From NCBI GenBank assembly GCA_019055375.1, contig JAHQIW010003703.1, forward strand, positions 124,001-188,000: a stretch of DNA of 64,000 nt, in the 5' to 3' direction. The stretch is from Parelaphostrongylus tenuis. Taxonomy: Eukaryota > Nematoda > Chromadorea > Rhabditida > Metastrongylidae. The translations under genes were made by a program, and so were the position numbers. This document shows, one piece after another, positions 34,694-44,629 of this stretch; within the stretch, counting starts at the first letter, position 1, and every line of letters starts with the position of its first letter. Below the pieces are notes generated by a model that saw only the letters and a list, made by a program, of their open reading frames with translations, had not been told where the DNA came from and made no database searches.

Positions 34694-34740
34694 CTCCCCG
34701 GCTGATGAGTCTGTAAGGACGAAACACGGGTCTCGGGGAG
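34694..34740 (+). ncRNA. Hammerhead ribozyme, minimal type I, copy 2
   Basis: Plus strand: stem I CTCCCCGG (34694-34701) pairs with TCGGGGAG (34733-34740); core CTGATGA 34702-34708; stem II GTC 34709-34711 with GAC 34718-34720; GAA 34721-34723; stem III ACACGGGT 34724-34731; C17 at 34732, cleavage 3' of it. Core residues are intact. Compared with copy 1, one stem I pair is swapped (G-C to C-G) and stem I is longer by one T-A pair, while one stem III pair is broken (T to G). Confidence 0.85.
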
Positions 34741-34841
34741 TACAAGAGCCCTTACCAAGCCACATGGCATGTTGGCTCAAATGATAATGAAAGGATGTAT
34801 TGAAATTTGAGCGTGGTTTTAATAAAGCACTCGAAGGAAAG

Positions 34842-34892
34842 GTATATATATATATATATTGTGTATAATTGTATATATATATATATATATAT
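34842..34892. repeat. (TA)n microsatellite, interrupted
   Basis: Two TA runs separated by TTGTGTATAATTG. Confidence 0.9.
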
Positions 34893-34917
34893 ACATTAAT
34901 GTTGAACGATATTTGAG

Positions 34918-35074
34918 ACTTTGAATGTCGAACTGGATTTGAACAGCATTTCACACTTTTCGGGGTTATGCGCTAACCATTGCACTACCGGCGCTCCTTT
35001 TCTGCCATCACTTTTTCTTCTAGTCCCCGGAAATTTCGAAATGTGGGTTTGAATTCCGTTCGACGTTCAAAGTT
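34918..35074 (-). mobile_element. tRNA-like repeat with inverted flanks
   Basis: Minus strand of about 34928-34998 reads GAGCGCCGGTAGTGCAATGG then TTAGCGCATAACC and a box B-like GTTCAAATCC, tRNA-like but without a proper anticodon arm. The left flank ACTTTGAATGTCGAAC (from 34917) and right flank GTTCGACGTTCAAAGT (to about 35074) are near-perfect inverted repeats, with a second box B-like GGTTTGAATTCC on the right. Confidence 0.5.
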
Positions 35075-35079
35075 TTCAT

Positions 35080-35460
35080 ATGACTAAACGAGTGTTCCTA
35101 ACAATAGAAGCATTTGAAAAATTAAAAACCTAAGCGATTTATAAGAGATATTGTTCTATCGCTCTGTAGGTGTAGAACTACCAATCACGCTATTTTAATA
35201 TACAAAGTGTTGCAGTTCTGTCTTGCTTTCACTTTGAATGTTGAATTTCGTAGCCTTGCATCATATCGCTAGACAAAGAACTGAGATTTGATTAAACCTT
35301 GCCGACAGTGACAGGGAAAAAACCAGTGATGTATGGGACAGCGTGGAATCTCCCGAATTTCCTGCCAGAAAGTCTGAAAGAAGTAAATTCGAGGACATGC
35401 AGAACGATTATGATGTCCTTAATAAAAAAAAATGTTGTCAGCGATCAATGGTAAAATCTA
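35080..35460. other. No gene recognised
   Basis: AT-rich, nothing supportable. Confidence 0.45.
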
Positions 35461-35465
35461 GGCCT

Positions 35466-35757
35466 TTAAAAGAATAAGGGATAAGGCTCACTACGTTGAT
35501 CAATCTCTGAGGGATGCGCCATGCATTCGTCATTAATTCGTAAGTTCATCTGAGGTGATTGAATGCATATCTGGCCTTACGATGACTCGCCGTGGCATTC
35601 CGCTGTATCGAATCATCAGCTTATCCTCCCAGGCAAGTCTGGCACCCATTTACCGACTTGGCAGGTATGGATGGCCTGGTAAGCTATGAGCGTAAGATCG
35701 AACCATTAACCTTGTGTACGAGCAGTGCACCTATAACCACTGCGCCACATGCTCTCG
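35466..35757 (-). mobile_element. tRNA-derived SINE (family 2, copy B)
   Basis: Reverse orientation copy of 28581-28889: the 3' tail lies at left, CATGCATTCG, GGTGATTGAATGCATATCTG and GGCCTTACGATGACTCGC blocks in the middle, tRNA-like head with box B complement GATCGAACCATTAACC at right. Confidence 0.8.
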
Positions 35758-35759
35758 CC

Positions 35760-36580
35760 TTGGCAATACGATTGCAAATACGCGCTAGAGCCTTCTGAAG
35801 AGGTTAGTAAATGATACATTGCTATAGGAAACATTACTGCCTAAATTGAGAAAGTTAAAATAATTATCATTATTTATAGTCCTTCAACAATTGGCCAGAC
35901 ACTGTGGCTTGTAACAAACTGCTGGTTTTCTAAAGATGTTAATTGTAGGCAAGAGCTTTATCGGCATGTAAAATTTGTTGGCTCTGTGTGGTATACAAAT
36001 ATGTATGCACGTCTCAAGTATACAAATGTTACGCAGTAATTTAAGAAGCCCTACAATTACATGTAACACTTGGCACGATCCAACCTCCTTGATTAGCAAA
36101 CCTCAAATTCTTCCACGCTCCAAAATTGCTTCCATTGTTGTTTAGTGGAATAAAAACCCCTGGATATTACATAGCTAAGCTTTTGCACGTTATCACAGAG
36201 TTGAGATAGGTATTCATTTATCTTCAACAACACTTAATGCCGAATAAATGATGCATCCCTTAAGAGCTGGTTATAGACTGGAGGCTGGGTGCTTTGTAAA
36301 CTGCTCAGCATAATTTTCAAGATGAATCGGGAGACTTTCTTGAAATTAACCTCGTCATCAGCAATCGGTTCATTTTGATCTAATAAAATGTCTTTGAGGA
36401 GCTGAAATGGCGCTGCTAATCCCCTTTTTCATATTCGATGACTAACGTTTCGATGACTTATTTTATTTTGAGCGCGAATGCATTGCTGTATATGATTAGT
36501 CATTTTACATTCTACTGTCTCAACGAAAGTTGTTGTGCCAATCAAGCTTTGATCTGTTGAAAGCAACCAGTTTTTGCTAT
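35760..36580. other. No gene recognised
   Basis: AT-rich; a short minus-strand frame at 35884-36099 is unsupported. Confidence 0.4.
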
Positions 36581-36583
36581 TAG

Positions 36584-36760
36584 ATAGTGAGGACAGTCAA
36601 ATGCTATCTTTGAGTGTTATAGATCAAATCATATTTGCTTTCTTTGGTTTTCTTCGGTTTCCTGAGAACGCCCTCAAAGTTTGTGCCAGGAACCCAAGAA
36701 ATATCAACCACCAGCAAATTACTATTTGGAAATGTGCTGGGGTCAACACAACTAGTGAAG
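36584..36760 (+). CDS. Candidate exon, unknown protein
   Basis: Open from a GCTATTAG acceptor to a consensus GTGAGC donor at 36761 (phase 1). It reads DSEDSQMLSLSVIDQIIFAF onward with FFGFLRFPENALKVCARNPR and ends NTTSE. One hydrophobic stretch, then a polar Asn/Arg part. The phase does not match the candidate exon at 37124 directly, so an intermediate exon would be needed, or the two are unrelated. Confidence 0.25.
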
Positions 36761-37123
36761 GTGAGCCATCTAAGTATCTAAGTATAGATCAAACTCATTC
36801 GGGCTAAAAAATTTTCGTAGTCTTTTGTGTATACTTTTGAACACCGCTAGAAGAATAAAGTAATGACACATGATAGTAGTGTTTTAACGACTTGACATCC
36901 TGTCATAGTAAAAACCTTCAAAGTAACTCCCTTCAGTGTTCAGATACCACGAGAAGAACATTTCGTAAAGTCGGTTAAGACTAGTATTCCGCACATTCTT
37001 TAGCGACAAAGTTTTTACAGCTTCTACTTGCTACCAGAACAATAGGGTTCCGTCGCATAATGAGCTTGTCCCAAAAGAGAATTTTTTATAAATTACGAAG
37101 AGCGGAAAGTGGCTTTTTCACAG

Positions 37124-37286
37124 GCGATGCCAAGCACAGCATCTGTGCATGACAAGCTATCAGTGGAATACAAAAAATCAGTAAAAATCTTCATGCGGAA
37201 AAGTTGCCCGGAAGGAATTTTGTTGGGCCAATCCAGTTCGTCCAGTTCCATTCTGCTTGTGCATAAAATGCACGGAGTACATCCCG
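37124..37286 (+). CDS. Candidate exon, unknown protein (part 1)
   Basis: A strong acceptor GGCTTTTTCACAG is followed by 54 open codons reading AMPSTASVHDKLSVEYKKSV then KIFMRKSCPEGILLGQ and a run of Ser, ending at a weak GTTGTT donor (phase 1). Removing the 78-bp intron to 37365 restores a frame that continues to a stop. No family recognised. Confidence 0.3.
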
Positions 37287-37364
37287 GTTGTTATGTCTTG
37301 GAAAAAAAAAACGATTTCCTTGGATCGTTTATATTTTTGAAATTTTCTGAAATTCATTGAACAG

Positions 37365-37471
37365 ATGACGAGATAGTAATAGTTATATATCCTATCTGTT
37401 CGACTGGCGTCGCACAAACGTTAACGAGTGTCAACTTGCCAGGAAAATCGATGTGTCGTTCCTGCATTTAG
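37365..37471 (+). CDS. Candidate terminal exon, unknown protein (part 2)
   Basis: Joined in phase to 37124-37286 it reads DDEIVIVIYPICSTGVAQTL then TSVNLPGKSMCRSCI and a TAG at 37469-37471. The 78-bp intron is a normal nematode size, but the donor is weak. Confidence 0.25.
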
Positions 37472-37474
37472 TTA

Positions 37475-38100
37475 TTCTGTGGCTATACCTACCTGGTTCA
37501 AATGCTGCTTTGCAACTTATAGTAAATAAGTTACAAAATTTATAGTTCGGAGACAACGATAATCGATCTCCAGTTAGAAATTCTTGAATAATCCTTCAAA
37601 GATTGTTTGGCAATTATCTTGCAGGTGTGTCGCATTAAATTTCTCCCATCGCATATTGCGGCTTTATCGAAAATATAGTCATAAAATACATTTAGTGTGT
37701 GTTTTCGCGAACAAGCGACGGATTCCATAAGTACAACCTTTTCAGAGAGAAAGGACGATTATTTTCTTTAATGACTTATTGTATTTATAAAGTTTTTATC
37801 CGAGTCTCAATTAACAGCTGTTGGGAACATTTAGGCATCGGATTAGTCCTACATACAGTAGATGCTGCCTAGAAAACGAGAACATGTATGCTCTAAAAAG
37901 CGTCATAAAGTTTCTATATCCTAATTCCAAATTCTGTACAATATTTTCCACCTTTCTGAGATTACAGTAGCAAAGAACTACGTGTAATGAACTTCTTACA
38001 AAAATTTTTCTTCATTAATGCACATCACTGTACCATTTGCAATTCCGCTGTGCACCGCAACTGGAGCTAACCTTAGTAAAGCTTTTATCCGTCTTAGATT
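37475..38100. other. No gene recognised
   Basis: AT-rich, nothing supportable. Confidence 0.45.
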
Positions 38101-38103
38101 AGG

Positions 38104-38946
38104 TTGTCAACTAAGTTCTGTCGTAATCCTTTTTTGTATTTACTTATTTACAATGGATCTATCCTGGTCTTTTTTTTATCGCGTTTAATGTCATTCGAAT
38201 GCTCGTGATCTCAAAACTCCAAATATGGACGTCATTTTATTTTTCGTAATTATATAAATTCCTTAATGTCGGGTTCGCAGCCAAGTTTGTCCTTTCTTTT
38301 GTTATTCTTACAAAAACTTTATTTCTTGTCTTTTATGTCGTGTTATATGTCGTTCGAAAGCTTGTGAGTTCAATATCCTAAGCATGTGAACCATTTCATT
38401 TTTTGTCACCGTATTCTGCTACCGAAGCAGCGAAACAATTCTGTGTAGAGCACTCGACCACAAGGTGGATGATTTAAGAACTACACAAAGATGATTGAAA
38501 AATTCGGATGATTCGTGAAGACGGCACCGAAACGTCATCGAATAAGGCAGCTTTATCGAAGCGTCGTTATTTCGCAGTAAGACAACATTAGCCCATATAC
38601 TGCTCGTCTGACATTGCAAAAAAATTGAAGAACTGAAGTAGGAACGTTTGATTCATTCACCGTATAGCCCAGATGTTGCTCCAAGTAATTACCATTTGCT
38701 CAGGTCTTAGCAACATTCCTTGGCAGGAAAACGCTTTCCCAAAGTTAATAATGTGATGAAGCATTTATATTCATTCTAAAGTGAGAGAAAGATTTATGCA
38801 GTTACAAGAAATAAAATGGCTTACATGTTCAGAAACTCGAGATCACCAGCTTTCGAATGACATCAAACGCGTTGACAAAGACCACGAAATGAAATTTTTG
38901 CAAATAAATAAAATTAACAAAAAAATACGACAGAACTTAGTTTTCT
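38104..38946 (+). mobile_element. Mariner-like transposon, internally rearranged
   Basis: The left end (CAACTAAGTTCTGTCGTAAT at 38108) and right end (complement, up to about 38943) form ~20-bp terminal inverted repeats, extended by weaker similarity. The + strand around 38575-38760 encodes a shifted transposase piece: an LxHDNARxH-like stretch, ARLTLQK, then HSPYSPDVAPS(D)YHL with the third catalytic Asp region. Most of the N-terminal half is missing. The left subterminal sequence is present twice (see findings). Confidence 0.75.
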
Positions 38947-38949
38947 AAG

Positions 38950-39385
38950 CTAATAATTTGTCAAAGTTACCATCATTGTATAAGCCACTCGAGGAGCGCC
39001 ACTGAAAGCATCGCATTGGAAACTAGGCATACATGGTGGTAGATTGGTCTTCTGCATTTAGATGGAATTTACCTCTTTTAGACAAGTGGATCTATTTATC
39101 TTGAGGGATATGCACACAGTTGTATTTAATGGACTTCTAAAGCACCTATAAATTGGAGGCACGTTACGACAAATCGACACAACTCTCCTTATTCGAAGGG
39201 TGTTCGCGAAAAAATCATAGTGTTATTCTAAATCTTCGAAGAATATTCTTTTTTAAATGAATCCGTTTCAGCGCGGAAATGCTTCTCATTATTTATCAAT
39301 GTAATTGCTGCATACATCCACTGCTCGATATCAAGTCAATTTTTTCAATGGTGGTAGTTTAATAACTAAATCAATACTTCTATTG
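38950..39385. other. No gene recognised
   Basis: AT-rich, nothing supportable. Confidence 0.45.
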
Positions 39386-39389
39386 CGGT

Positions 39390-39525
39390 TCACACGAGTA
39401 TGTGTAATACCATTTGATGTAGAGTGATGTGCACAACTACCGCGTCCGCAGGACTCGAACCCGCATATCACTCTATCCGGGAGCGTTCAGTTCATACGAC
39501 CGCTAGAAGCGGTTAAATAAAAAGA
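39390..39525 (+). mobile_element. SINE with tRNA-like core (family 1, copy d), truncated
   Basis: Has the GTAGAGTGATGTGCACAACT arm and a core with a canonical box B (complement of GGACTCGAACCCGC), then jumps to the tail GAAGCGGTTAAATAAAAAGA. Because arm and tail lie on opposite sides in mixed orientation, this copy is rearranged or deleted. Confidence 0.5.
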
Positions 39526-39529
39526 ATTT

Positions 39530-39960
39530 CATTTATGTGTAATACTCATCATTTTTAGATTATCTCATGTCACGTGAATTGCTCATTAGAAAATTTTTAT
39601 CGGACATTGAATAACTACTAGACTCTGGGTTGAAGGACTGTTCTGCATAATGCAATTCTATGAGTTCTTCTCCCACGCTAATGTGTGATCCTCAAGTAAG
39701 CAGTTCTTATTTTCAGTAGATGACGCCATTGATAGTATAGAGAACATCGTGCTGGTGAAAGTGTAAAGTTCAAGATGGCCCTATATTGACAATGTGAGTC
39801 CCATGATAAAGCAATGTTGTTCTAAACATACCTTCGGAACGTCTCATGCATCCAACTTCTCTTAGGATTATAAAATATCATTAAATGCTTATCAGGCATA
39901 TACAGTAACTATCGGTGGCCTACCTATGTATTGAGTTAGTGGTGGTACCTCCCTATTGCA
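39530..39960. other. No gene recognised
   Basis: AT-rich, nothing supportable. Confidence 0.45.
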
Positions 39961-39967
39961 AATAAAT

Positions 39968-40058
39968 TTGTACCCAACTTGCGTGTGATCGAACCACCGA
40001 CCACGTTTCTGCTGCAGGGCACCACCTCTAACCACTGCACCTTGCGCGCCCTATATGT
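39968..40058 (-). mobile_element. SINE head fragment (family 2-like)
   Basis: Minus strand reads GTGCAGTGGTTAGAGGTGGT, then a box B-like GGTGGTTCGATCAC, i.e. only the tRNA-like head of a SINE. Confidence 0.55.
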
Positions 40059-40059
40059 C

Positions 40060-41848
40060 ATGTTAAGTAGATAGATTTAGAATGCGTGTATTGGTCTTAT
40101 GACTCTTTAATGATTCAGTGTGGAGGTGTTCGTCTGTCATGGTGCTAGCCCCGTGATGATAAAGAACGCAATCGTGCTTATTATAAACTTTCGGGATTCC
40201 CATTAATTATCCCTATATAAATCGGCTCAGATGATTCGCGACAATTTCACAATTCATAAGCAGTAGATTATCGCAGCTAGTCACCGTGGAAGACGTCGTG
40301 CCTGCCGCGAGAGCGGTGGATCGATAGGAAGGACAAGCGGTCAGTGGCCATGAGGCTTCCGGACGGACGGTCAAGACCTCCCTCATGACTCTCCGTCGAC
40401 ATCTCCACAACGCTTCGCCATCACTTTTTCACCTCCATGTTTCCTGCTCCGTCACCCTTTCGGATAGTTGTCCTTCAATGTTGACATTTCTAATCCTTAA
40501 GAGAGTAATAATTTACAACATTTTTTATGTTTTACTCCTTAGCCACTTAGAAAAGCTCTATGTCTTCCTGCCATTCTACCGCCACATTATTTATGCCTGG
40601 TGATTATAGTAAGTCATCTTTTATGAAGAAGTAAGCACTTTGTGTCTATGAATGATGGAACCGTGATGTCTGTCATGTTGCATCAGTTTGCTGGAGTCGT
40701 ACTACTGCTAATGTTCAATTTTCTGTCTCTAGTACAGCATCATATCTAGACTCTTCTTGCTCCAGCTGCACTTTGTGCACCTACAAAGTGCATGTTACTA
40801 GGCATTATGTGCTTTTCCATTTGTAACATTTACTGACACGAGGTTCGCATTCAAGCGAATAAGGGCGAGAAGGTGGCTAATCGCATGAAATGCAATGTAC
40901 CACATTGCCTCTTGTATTATTTACTGCTAAATAATCTCTATTACAGACCTTAGCCTCCCTACCATACATTTGTGTGGTTCACTATCGTAGTCCTTCATAT
41001 GTGGTCCACAACCTCTCAACGTCTTGAGAATTCTAGAACGTTAAGGATTGTCAATGTGTGAAAAAAACCAGTGAGAAGTTGGAAAACTTCATCAGTCAGT
41101 CCACGTAGCGTTCTGAAAATAAGTTATGAATGTCGCTCTTCTTTACTTCAATCCCGTTCATATATCTTTAGAGCATGGCAAAATTGATTCTGTAATTTGT
41201 CACTGTTAAGAACATAGTAAGTAATTATTCATGCCCATATTTGCTCCCACTCAGAAAGATTATTCTGTGAAAGCTATATTGTATTTGTGAAGTATGGAGA
41301 TCTGAAAAGTTCACTAGTGAAAATGTTCATCGTATTGCAAAGAAATCTCTGATCTTCTTGAATTCTTGCTCCTTCAAAAACTGTGTTCTTGCTTTTACTT
41401 AATCCTCGATGCCTCAGTGAACTAGCTCTATAAAAAATCAAATGGGGCTGTCAGCAGATTTTTCATATGATTGGTGTATGCAGATTTCACAGGATTGATA
41501 TTTCCGTAATCCCGAGACACTCTAGGCGGAGCGATCTCAAAGTGACCCCGAATAGATAATGGCTCTTGAGTATAAGAAAAGGTTCACAATCTCGTAATTT
41601 TTTTCCACGACGGCGGCGATCATTACAATTCGTATTATTTTAGCTGGCTTTACGTACGAAAATATCGAACTCCGCCTGCTGAATTACTAATGAAAGGTAA
41701 CTCCGCTGTACTTGGCATTCGACATTTAGGAAAACTCTTTTTTGACGATATGATAGTCCACTGATGATATGTTCTTCTACCCTTAAATATACTAGAAGTG
41801 AATTTCTTCGGTTTTGAGAAGATCATTCGTATATAATCCTTGTTTTGG
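40060..41848. other. No gene confirmed; GC-richer patch at 40240-40440
   Basis: A TATATAAA sequence at about 40214 is followed by a GC-richer stretch (40270-40440) with CG-rich words unlike the surroundings; frames there (40213-40410 minus, 40385-40603 plus) show no domain. It could be a first exon or promoter region or an old repeat. The rest is plain AT-rich DNA. Confidence 0.3.
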
Positions 41849-41852
41849 AAAC

Positions 41853-42133
41853 ATGAGTAAGTATAGCATAGTGGTTGGAGGTGAACAGCAGTGCACAGAG
41901 GTCGTTAGTATAACACCACGCCATGGCCTAATCATGCTCCATCCTGAGATAGAAGGCTGTTATCAGATCAGTTGAGAGGTTCGAAATCACCGACATTATA
42001 TGTCGCCATGCATCTGCAATTCATTCTGGAGGCGAAATATGCATTCGATCACTTTTACGATATGTAGTGAACTGAATGCGTCGTGCATCCCATAGGCATT
42101 GATCAACGCCTAAAGCGCTATTCTTCCTATGTT
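41853..42133 (+). mobile_element. tRNA-derived SINE (family 2, copy C)
   Basis: Has ATAGCATAGTGGTTGGAGGT head, box B-like GAGGTTCGAAATC displaced downstream, GCGAAATATGCATTCGATCA, GCATCCCATAGGCATTGATC and AACGCC blocks, in the order of copy A. Confidence 0.7.
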
Positions 42134-42139
42134 GAAAGC

Positions 42140-43810
42140 TACACTATCGCCCAGAAAGACTGTGAAAAACTCCGAAAGATTATTTCTACAAAGCCTTATA
42201 TTGGAAGTTGTCTTTAAGAGCTTTTGGAAAGTTTGTTCTGTGCTGGCTAATAACAAATATTTTTTCATTGATCATCTTGGAAACATTTTTGCAGTTCGAT
42301 GTCGTATGTATGCAATTTAGTGTAGAATAGAGTCATGATAGTCAGGGTTGAAGTTGATGACAAGAACGTCACAGTAATCTATGTCAACCACGCTCCTCTA
42401 TAATTTGATCACAAAATTTCACTGAATTTTTGATTTTGCAAGCATTTTTGAGTCACCCCTTTCGGACAACTTCATACTTTTTTAAGTGAATTCAAATTAA
42501 CAATTTAGATTGAATTTCATTCTCGAAGTGTACAGTAGATAACAATTGCTTTATCACAGTGCTTGTAAGCTTTCGTATCCATAAAACTCGCCAGAATAAG
42601 CTAAGGCAGAAAACTCGACGTGAGCCGAAGGAGAGTAGTTATGGTGATTTATGGGAGTAGCGCAATGCTACCTCGTTTAGTGTCATCTGTTACTATCACG
42701 GAGAGATGACTTACGTCCCGTGTGTAGTGGTCGTAGTAACAATGGCGCTGTTGCTAGTAGTCTCTCTCCATTCAACCTTTTCTGTGCTTTCCTATTGGGT
42801 TCATTTTCTTCTTTCGTTTGCATATGATCTGCTCGTACTTGTTGGTTTACTGATAAGCTTGCAAGAGGTTGTGATCAAACTTTATTGTAAATCACGTTTC
42901 GACTCCATCGACTTCGTCAATCACAAGTATTTGGTGTCCAATTTTCGCAGCAATCATTTATTGTGATGTTGAGTTTCATAGTCCGTAGAGTCGAAGAATC
43001 AGGCACCACACGTAAAAACTGAATAGTTGCAGTAAAATTTTATACTAGCTTTGTCAAAGCTTAACGCTAAATTGAGGTATCAATTTTTCATGACGAGATG
43101 AAAGGGAATTCATTTTTAGTTATATAAACTTTTACATACAATTTTTCTTCTTTTTTTTTCAAGAAATAGCGCATCTTCATGCTATCTGCACACTAATTCG
43201 GATACTTATATGGCATGTCTCTAAACGACTCGTTAGACGCAGTACATCAATCTATTCGAGTACTTTTCGGTAGTATTGCGAGATGGCCGTGCTAGGGCGT
43301 TTCTAGTTCGTCACCACGGGCACATATCGGATTTTTCCAATCGATGGGAGGTTCACCATTTTACAGCAGAACATCTTCCAGAACTGTAGCTATTTTTAAT
43401 AATCCTTTGATATCCTTTGGACTTCTGGGTAAATTTATCGAAATCCTTAACCTGAGTTCCTCTGCTAATGATTCCCAGTTTTTGAAGATTAAATGTTTCA
43501 GATGGAATTTCCCAAGACTTGTGCACCATTCGAACAGTTGAGAACTTCTTATTTACAATGTAAAGATTTACTGCCATAATTCAATTTCTCGTTGCCTTTT
43601 CACTAATCTGCTTCTCATATTTGCCCAGAAATGTTTCGCGAACGCGGGATCCTCGTCTGTGCACTTATCGTTCCCTGAGAGATTGTTTGCATTTTACGAT
43701 TGTCAGTGTCCTTCGTTGACTGAAATGTTTATTTTTTCAATGATATTTTCTGTTGGAAATCTCGTGAATTATTGAAAAATCACCCAGTACATAGCGCTGT
43801 TTTTTTCCAA
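42140..43810. other. No gene confirmed; hydrophobic open frame at 42706-42966
   Basis: The + frame at 42706-42966 starts MTYVPCVVVVVTMALLLVVS and could encode a signal anchor with one or two membrane spans (86 codons), but lacks splice or family support. The rest is AT-rich with short frames. Confidence 0.25.
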
Positions 43811-43814
43811 TATA

Positions 43815-44121
43815 TGAGCGCCCATAGCGGAGTGGTAAGAACTGCTATGCGATGCACATCGTCTTGGTTCAACTCTGCAGCCGAGCTGACTGTCCTCCTG
43901 TTCTAACTGAGTCGAAAAAATAATTATCTAAGTGGTTTGTAATACAGAGTTGAAAATGAAGAATTACAAAAACATAAAACTGTAGAAAGACATCGGTGAG
44001 ACTCTAAGAGCTACTGTATAGTTTGAATATGCATTCAATTTACTCAGATTTATTAATCTGTGGCATAGCGTATCTATAGAGAATAAGTCAGCGCCGAATG
44101 CTTTATTTTATCTCTTTTATT
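43815..44121 (+). mobile_element. tRNA-derived SINE (family 2, copy D)
   Basis: Begins GAGCGCCCATAGCGGAGTGG, has TTGGTTCAACTC box B-like sequence, and ends with GTCAGCGCCGAATGCTTTAT and a TCTCTTTTATTCC tail. The middle is diverged. Confidence 0.65.
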
Positions 44122-44282
44122 CCGCTATAACATTTCTGAAATTTTCACTTCAGTACATCTTATAGTCAGTAATTGATACAAGCTAATGCTAGAACGGAAC
44201 CAGGTTTTGATACTTTAGTGGTGAATATCTTTGATTACTGAAATATCACTAGTTGCTTATTCTTAGGCCCACAATACACAAA

Positions 44283-44627
44283 ATGGCTGGTTCAGAAAAC
44301 GACAACAGATTTTCCGTTTTTCTTTTCTTTTTTCTGTTGCCGTTCTCAACAAACGACATTAGTATTAGCAGTTTAGAAACTATGACTGCTTTCATAATTT
44401 TTGCTATAAACACTGTTGTCATCAAAGTATTAATATTAATGAATACTATCAGGACTGACTACGGAGTGCTTCTAATGTTTTGTATCTTCTTCCAGGGAAG
44501 AGTATTCGTCTTTGGCTCGGTAACGGCTAATGCCTGGAATTCTGCATGTGAAGCCTCCGTACAAGTGTCCTTTACTAACCCAAAGACGCGCAACGATTCA
44601 TTTTTGTCTTGCATCTACTGCGTATAA
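44283..44627 (+). CDS. Candidate small membrane protein, unknown
   Basis: An ATG shortly after a TTCTTAG acceptor (44267) opens a 114-codon frame reading MAGSENDNRFSVFLFFFLLP, then a second hydrophobic span (AFIIFAINTVVIKVLILM), a third (GVLLMFCIFFQ) and a polar tail ending SFLSCIYCV. An internal TTCTTCCAG at about 44497 may be an acceptor, in which case only the tail is coding. AT-rich DNA easily gives hydrophobic frames, so this is weak. Confidence 0.2.
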   Translation: MAGSENDNRFSVFLFFFLLPFSTNDISISSLETMTAFIIFAINTVVIKVLILMNTIRTDYGVLLMFCIFFQGRVFVFGSVTANAWNSACEASVQVSFTNPKTRNDSFLSCIYCV

Positions 44628-44629
44628 TC

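Larger units (their letters stand above)
34255..34842. mobile_element. Inverted pair of Penelope-like/retrozyme-type terminal units with hammerheads
   Basis: A unit on the minus strand (about 34255-34490) and one on the + strand (about 34600-34842) are inverted copies over more than 180 bp. Shared blocks include CACTCTGTGTTAGGTGAAAA, GAGTGTAACGCTCCCGAGAG and GATCGACAGACGACG, then the hammerhead and a TGTTGGCTCAAAT block. The tail block ATTGAAATTTGAG...GCACTCGAAGGAAAGG occurs twice in direct orientation (34494-34548 and 34785-34840), implying a tandem unit of about 291 bp. The + copy lacks about 26 bp present in the minus copy (near 34425-34450). No ORF is present. Confidence 0.75.

Noticed and set aside
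38500..38550. GGCACCGAAACGTCATCG as a hammerhead fragment
   Set aside because: No CTGANGA core at the required distance; it lies inside a mariner remnant.
41085..41120. CTGATGAAGTT motif on the minus strand as a hammerhead
   Set aside because: Stem II could form, but the GAAA junction and the palindromic stem III are both absent.
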